Assembly: GCA_034436015.1 (NCBI GenBank)
Contig: DAOTWG010000010.1
Span: 173,828 to 237,827 of the forward strand
Length of the DNA: 64,000 bases
DNA from: DAOTVX01 sp034436015
GTDB lineage: Bacteria; Chloroflexota; Anaerolineae; Anaerolineales; Villigracilaceae
Direction: 5' to 3'
The notes beneath the pieces are model-generated. The model made no database searches. It was not told the origin of the DNA and worked only from the letters and a program-made list of their open reading frames with translations. Position numbers and translations under genes: made by a program. This document shows positions 60,000-64,000 of this stretch, piece after piece (the first letter of the stretch is position 1; every line of letters begins with the position of its first letter).

Positions 60000-60309
60000 T
60001 CTTTATTTTACCCTAACCACGCCTCTTCTGCAGAACATCCTGGGAGCCGCGTTTGTAAGACACACGGTTGGCGAGTTTTGATTCCCACCGAGGGATGATG
60101 GGTTCGGTAGCATAGACGATGACGACAGTCGCGGAACCTGCTCCAAACGGTGTCGCAGGCTCGTCAAAGTGAGCGTTGAAGTACCACTACTCGAACGCGC
60201 CGCAACCGGTCTCGGCGCGCTGAGCATCCTCCCAGGGCTGAATAGTTTCGGTCGGGCCGTCGTGGGCCAGGAATTCGGGGCCGACAGCAAAGATAATCGG
60301 CTTCGCCAT
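60000..60309 (-). pseudogene. Remnant of an AttH/CrtC-like (hydroxyneurosporene-synthase-type lipocalin) gene
   Basis: From an ATG at 60309 with GGAG 5 bases upstream, the frame reads MAKPIIFAVGPEFLAHDGP, then GCGAFE-stop-WYFNAHFDE, then TVVIVYATEPIIPRWESKLA. AttH/CrtC-like proteins carry a conserved EWWYF block near the N-terminus. Here the first Trp codon is TAG (60187-60189), explained by one G-to-A change from TGG. The frame after the stop stays similar to the family for ~40 codons and ends at ~60003, far short of the ~350 codons normal for the family. Nonsense plus 3' truncation marks it as decayed. Stop-codon read-through is a remote alternative. Confidence 0.7.
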
Positions 60310-60353
60310 GTTTTCTCCGAAATCCCGATTATAGCGCCGCGCGGCGAGTCGGC

Positions 60354-60628
60354 CTAATTCGAAGGAGGATGTTTTTTGCGCCCATGCTCCTGTTGACCAC
60401 CGTGATAACGGTCACCGCCAACCGAACGAGAGGAACGCTCACCCTTCATCACGTCGGTTTGCTGCCTCACAAGACCGGCGAGATTTCCGTTGCTGACATC
60501 TTTGTCTTTGAAATCGTAACCGTCGCGAAATGCAACAAAAAAAATTCCATGCCGCGCTTATTGAAGAATCGGCCCGTCTCGGCATGGAATTGGGCATAGC
60601 CCAGGCAGGAATGAGATAGAATAGGCAT
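60354..60628 (-). pseudogene. Possible frameshifted small gene upstream of the AttH/CrtC-like remnant
   Basis: An ATG at 60628 opens MPILSHSCLGYAQFHAETGR and reaches a run of eight A (plus strand 60537-60544). Shifting frame there continues as VAFRDGYDFKDKDVSNGNLA to a stop at 60354. The joined product would be ~90 residues and looks protein-like, but I do not recognise it. A plus-strand ORF (60369-60599) covers the same bases and looks less convincing. Either a decayed gene, a sequencing slip at the homopolymer or chance. Confidence 0.3.
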
Positions 60629-60658
60629 GGGGGATGTATCGATAGGCGACTTCCCGGC

Positions 60659-62716
60659 TCACCGGTCGTCGCTTCCCTGCTCTTCCCCTGCGAGCAAGCG
60701 AATCCGATCCCAAGGTTTGAGCGACTCGTCCTCGGCCAGCAAAGCCTTGAGTTCGAACAGTTCATCGCGCAAGGCGGCCGCGCGCTCGAATTCCAGTTTC
60801 TTTGCGGCCTCTTTCATCTCGCGCTCCAGTTCGACGACGACGCGGCGCAATTCGTCGCGCGAAGAGGCAGCAACGCGGCGGACAACTTGATAGTCCGAGC
60901 GCGCCTCGGCCACAGCGTGAACCGACAGGGAATCGGTGAGGTCCCGAATCGCCTTGCTGACGCTGACCGGGGTGATTCCGTGTTCTTCGTTATACTTAAG
61001 CTGCTTGGCCCGCCGACGATTCGTCTCGTCAATAGCACGCCGCATCGAATCCGTAATCGTATCTGCATACATGATTACCTGGCCGTTGACGTGCCGCGCG
61101 GCGCGCCCAATAGTCTGAATCAAAGCTGTCTCCGAGCGCAAGAAGCCTTCCTTGTCTGCATCCAGGATTGCCACCAACGATACTTCCGGCAGGTCAAGGC
61201 CTTCGCGCAACAGGTTGATGCCCACTACAACATCATATACGCCGAGTCGCAAATCGCGCAAAATGCTTACCCGTTCGATTGTCTCAATCTCCGAATGCAA
61301 GTAATGCACCTTAATCCCCAGTTCCTTCAGATACTCGGAGAGATCTTCGGCCATGCGTTTGGTCAGCGTGGTCACCAGCACTCGCTCACGACGTTCCACG
61401 CGCTGATGGATTTCCTTGATTAGGTCGTCTATCTGGCCTTGCGTCGGGCGAACCTCCACCTGAGGATCTACAAGACCGGTTGGGCGAATGATTTGCTCCA
61501 CGATTTGGTCCGCGCGATGCAATTCATAGGGGCCAGGCGTAGCGGAGGTGTAAATCGTGTAGCCCATGACCTGCTCGAATTCCTCAAACTTGAGCGGGCG
61601 ATTATCGAGCGCCGAGGGCAAGCGGAAACCATACTCCACCAGCGTTTCCTTGCGGGATCGGTCGCCGTGATACATGCCGCGAATCTGCGGCACGGTCATG
61701 TGGGACTCATCCAGAACAAGCAGGTACTCGTTGGGCATGAAATCGAGCAAAGTCCAGGGATGCGTGCCCGGCGCGCGTCGGTCGAGATGGCGAGAATAGT
61801 TCTCGATGCCCGAACAATACCCTGCTTCACGCAACATCTCGAGATCGTAACGCGTGCGTTGCTCAAGGCGTTGCGCCTCCAGCAGCTTGCCCTGCTGACG
61901 GAACCAGGCCAGTCGCTCCTCCAATTCCTGCTCGATGTCGGCGATGGCGGCTTTGAGTTTTTCCTCCTGCGTTAGGTAATGCTTGGCCGGGTAAATAACC
62001 ACCCGCGATGGTTCATCCAAGATCTCACCGGTCAAGGAATCGAACTCCAGCAACCGTTCTACTTCATCGCCGAAGAAAACAACACGATACCCGCGCCGTT
62101 CCTCATAGGCCGGCAGGATTTCCAGCGTATCGCCACGCACACGGAACACGCCCGGTCGCAACTCGAAGTCATTGCGTTGATACTGACCGTCCACCAATTG
62201 ACGAACCAGCGCATTGCGGCGATAGATTTCCCCAAGGCGCAATTCCACCATCCCCCGGCCATAGTCTTCCGGCGAGCCCAGGCCGTAAATGCACGAAACC
62301 GAAGCGACAATGATCACATCTCTGCGCGAGAGAAGCACCGTCGTCGCCGCCAGACGCAAACGCTCAATTTCCTCGTTAACTTCCGTCTCCTTCTCGATGT
62401 ACAAATCATGACTGGGAACGTAGGCTTCCGGCTGGTAATAGTCGTAATAAGAAACAAAGTACTGCACTGCATTGTGAGGGAAAAACTCGCGGAACTCAGC
62501 GTATAGCTGCGCGGCCAGGGTCTTGTTATGCGCCATGACCAACGCCGGCATTTGTAATTCCTGAATCACTGAGGCAATCGTAAAGGTCTTACCGGCGCCG
62601 GTGGCGCCGAGCAAAATCTGGTGGCGATAGCCGCGCCGCACTCCTTCCACCAGTTGCCGGATCGCCGCCGGCTGGTCGCCGGTCGGTTGAAAGGGGGCTA
62701 CCAGTTTGAACTCCAT
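60659..62716 (-). CDS. uvrB: Excinuclease ABC subunit B
   Basis: A full-length 685-residue UvrB, the damage-verifying helicase of nucleotide-excision repair. Walker A is LLGATGAGKTFTIA near residue 37, the DNA-clamping beta-hairpin YYDYYQPEAY is near 93, the DESH box is in LVLDESHMT, and motifs GINLLREGLDLPEVSLVAILDADKEG and QTIGRAARHVNG are intact. The C-terminal UVR helical pair that contacts UvrC is present (REMKEAAKKLEFERAAALRDEL). An extended -10 (minus TGGTAGAAT, box at 62745-62750) lies 28 bases upstream. Confidence 0.98.
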   Translation of the reverse strand: MEFKLVAPFQPTGDQPAAIRQLVEGVRRGYRHQILLGATGAGKTFTIASVIQELQMPALVMAHNKTLAAQLYAEFREFFPHNAVQYFVSYYDYYQPEAYVPSHDLYIEKETEVNEEIERLRLAATTVLLSRRDVIIVASVSCIYGLGSPEDYGRGMVELRLGEIYRRNALVRQLVDGQYQRNDFELRPGVFRVRGDTLEILPAYEERRGYRVVFFGDEVERLLEFDSLTGEILDEPSRVVIYPAKHYLTQEEKLKAAIADIEQELEERLAWFRQQGKLLEAQRLEQRTRYDLEMLREAGYCSGIENYSRHLDRRAPGTHPWTLLDFMPNEYLLVLDESHMTVPQIRGMYHGDRSRKETLVEYGFRLPSALDNRPLKFEEFEQVMGYTIYTSATPGPYELHRADQIVEQIIRPTGLVDPQVEVRPTQGQIDDLIKEIHQRVERRERVLVTTLTKRMAEDLSEYLKELGIKVHYLHSEIETIERVSILRDLRLGVYDVVVGINLLREGLDLPEVSLVAILDADKEGFLRSETALIQTIGRAARHVNGQVIMYADTITDSMRRAIDETNRRRAKQLKYNEEHGITPVSVSKAIRDLTDSLSVHAVAEARSDYQVVRRVAASSRDELRRVVVELEREMKEAAKKLEFERAAALRDELFELKALLAEDESLKPWDRIRLLAGEEQGSDDR

Positions 62717-62744
62717 CCGACTCCACCAACAGAACAGCAGTTCT

Positions 62745-62750
62745 ATTCTA
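62745..62750 (-). promoter_or_regulatory. Candidate extended -10 box of uvrB
   Basis: Minus-strand TAGAAT preceded by TGG (TGn), 28 bases before the uvrB ATG. No consensus -35 at 16-18 bases. Confidence 0.4.
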
Positions 62751-62810
62751 CCACAAGCCTGGGCGCACGCGCTTCTGTTCCGTATTTGCGCTCTCCTCGC
62801 TGTTTTGCGA

Positions 62811-62816
62811 TATAAT
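62811..62816 (+). promoter_or_regulatory. -10 box giving a probable leaderless mRNA for the HExxH protein
   Basis: Consensus TATAAT ends 7 bases before the ATG at 62824; TTGCGC lies 19 bases upstream of it. No Shine-Dalgarno sequence is visible. Confidence 0.5.
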
Positions 62817-62823
62817 CGCGCCC

Positions 62824-64000
62824 ATGTCCGATCGGTTGCATCACGCGCTAGAGACTTTGCTTGGCAGTCTATGGCTTCTCTGTCTGCTGAGCGCCGACAC
62901 CTGGGCCCAAGGCGCGGATCCTATGGCGCGCGTTCGCGCCTACACGCGCACGGTGGAGTTCGATTACTTCGACTGGACAATGAACGCCTTTGGCGTCAAA
63001 TGGACTCAAAGCGCGTTAGGAAGTCCTTTGTACTTCGCTGAACTCTCCTGCCGGCAAATCGTGCGCGATTACCTACAAGTCACGCAACAGATTCTGGAGG
63101 AAGAGACACAGCTGGAGAGAATCTACGCCGACCCTTCCATCTCCGACCCCACGAGCACTTCCGCCGCGCTGCGTGAGCGCCTGCAACACCTGTACCGCCG
63201 CCAAAGCCAATTGGCGCCGTTCGCCGAAGCGGTGTTAGAACAGCAAGTCAGCGCGGTTCTGGACGAACTCGAACTGACGAGCGGCGGCCAACCTATCCCG
63301 CCCATCTTCTTCCACATCAGCCCTATGCCTTGGCATCTGGTTATTTCCCCGCGCGATCGTATCGAACAAAAGGAGGCCATTTCCTTGCTGCCGACGCTGG
63401 GCGTCGATCAGCACGCCGCGCTCGAAGAACAGATTGACCGCGCATTCAACGTCTCCTCGCTGGTCGTCCCGGTTGGAGGCATAGGGAGTTATCCGACCAT
63501 GGTCATGCGTTCCGCGTCTCTCGAGTGGTTATTGGAGACGGTCGCCCATGAGTGGGTTCACAACTGGTTGAGTCTGCGGCCGCTTGGCATTCACTATGCC
63601 GATTCCGCCGAGGTGCGCACAATGAACGAAACCGCAGCCTCCATTGCCGGCCGCGAGATCGCGCGCGAAATGTTGGCGCGCTACTATCCCGACCTGCTAG
63701 GCGAGACAAGCGCGCGGCCAATCGGCATGTCCCCCTCCACGGCCAGGCAGGAAGAATCCTTCGACTTCAATCGTGAGATGCATCGCACGCGCGTTCGTGT
63801 GGATGAGCTGCTGGCGCAAGGAAGAATCGAGGAAGCCGAATCTTACATGGAGGAGCGACGCAAGATCTTTTGGGAACACGGCTACCCGATTCGCAAACTG
63901 AATCAGGCGTATTTTGCTTTCTACGGCGCTTACGCCGATACGCCGGGCGGCGCCGCCGGCGAGGATCCGGTTGGGCCGGCCGTGCGCGCCCTGCGCGCAC
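62824..64000 (+). CDS. Exported or membrane-anchored HExxH zinc-metallopeptidase-like protein, cut by the right window edge
   Basis: The frame is open from the ATG at 62824 to the end of the window (392 codons, no stop). The N-terminus (ETLLGSLWLLCLLSADTWA) is hydrophobic and could be a signal peptide or anchor. A region of charged helices (~75-150) is followed by VAHEWVHNWLS near residue 243, an HExxH zinc-protease signature. A downstream Glu in VRTMNETAASIAGREIAREML, ~25 residues later, could be the third ligand (gluzincin-like spacing). No family name can be given from sequence alone. It is divergent from uvrB. Confidence 0.75.
   Translation, partial: MSDRLHHALETLLGSLWLLCLLSADTWAQGADPMARVRAYTRTVEFDYFDWTMNAFGVKWTQSALGSPLYFAELSCRQIVRDYLQVTQQILEEETQLERIYADPSISDPTSTSAALRERLQHLYRRQSQLAPFAEAVLEQQVSAVLDELELTSGGQPIPPIFFHISPMPWHLVISPRDRIEQKEAISLLPTLGVDQHAALEEQIDRAFNVSSLVVPVGGIGSYPTMVMRSASLEWLLETVAHEWVHNWLSLRPLGIHYADSAEVRTMNETAASIAGREIAREMLARYYPDLLGETSARPIGMSPSTARQEESFDFNREMHRTRVRVDELLAQGRIEEAESYMEERRKIFWEHGYPIRKLNQAYFAFYGAYADTPGGAAGEDPVGPAVRALRA

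Noticed and set aside
60369..60599. A 76-codon plus-strand frame in the uvrB-plsY gap
   Set aside because: The Shine-Dalgarno-like AGGAGG lies one base before its ATG and the product has no protein-like features; the minus-strand half-frames are more convincing.
1..64000. tRNA or rRNA genes
   Set aside because: No cloverleaf-like sequence or conserved rRNA block was recognised by eye; a tRNAscan or Rfam run would be decisive.

Overview
The window looks like a chromosomal piece of an anaerobic, probably thermophilic Chloroflexota (Anaerolineae-like) bacterium. The basis is threonine/proline (TPTRTP-type) linkers in secreted proteins, LysW-type lysine genes, a PPi-dependent phosphofructokinase, Hdr-linked [NiFe] hydrogenase genes, an intracellular-type ATPase regulator with NB-ARC and TPR repeats, and moderate GC. 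This assignment is inference from gene content, not from a marker tree. No rRNA, tRNA, CRISPR array, insertion sequence or prophage was recognised. Layout: (1) 1-3.3 kb: a KimA-type K+ permease (open at the left edge) followed by two overlapping TrkA/RCK genes, closed by a strong terminator. (2) 3.3-6.5 kb: a secreted lipoprotein serpin, a PPi-phosphofructokinase with a clear sigma-70-type promoter and terminator, and a small cyclic-nucleotide-binding-fold protein. (3) 6.0-13.7 kb, minus strand: hdrC-hdrB-hdrA-mvhD-mvhG-mvhA-hydrogenase protease-CNB protein, a likely single operon for a bifurcating heterodisulfide-reductase-like/[NiFe] hydrogenase complex. A MenA-like prenyltransferase is divergent from it. 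(4) 14.9-35.6 kb: a carbohydrate locus built around two GH87 alpha-1,3-glucanase-family proteins. The minus-strand operon encodes a sugar-binding lipoprotein, two ABC permeases, a 1208-residue multi-CBM GH87 enzyme, a lipoprotein GH87 enzyme and a PBP1-type sensor without HTH. The divergent plus-strand genes encode an NB-ARC/TPR regulator, then a LacI repressor, two GH65 phosphorylases and beta-phosphoglucomutase. Three copies of one palindromic operator (core GTTGAACGTTCAAC) tie the locus together. The inferred route is extracellular cutting of alpha-1,3-glucan (or nigeran), uptake of nigero-oligosaccharides, phosphorolysis by GH65 to beta-glucose-1-phosphate, and conversion to glucose-6-phosphate. 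(5) 35.7-53.6 kb: mostly housekeeping, namely phosphohexomutase, TatD, polyprenyl diphosphate synthase, QueA, homoisocitrate dehydrogenase plus LysK, a radical-SAM protein, a TPR protein, a lipoprotein, MtaB, WecB/WecC, PRPP synthase, bacterioferritin, MutM and two unknown membrane proteins. (6) 53.6-62.7 kb, minus strand: an envelope-flavoured operon (PlsY, GT2, a baseplate-J-like membrane protein, a GT-C-like membrane protein, RuvX, MltG), a region with decayed genes including an AttH/CrtC-like pseudogene, and UvrB. (7) 62.8-64 kb: the start of a secreted HExxH protein that runs off the right edge.
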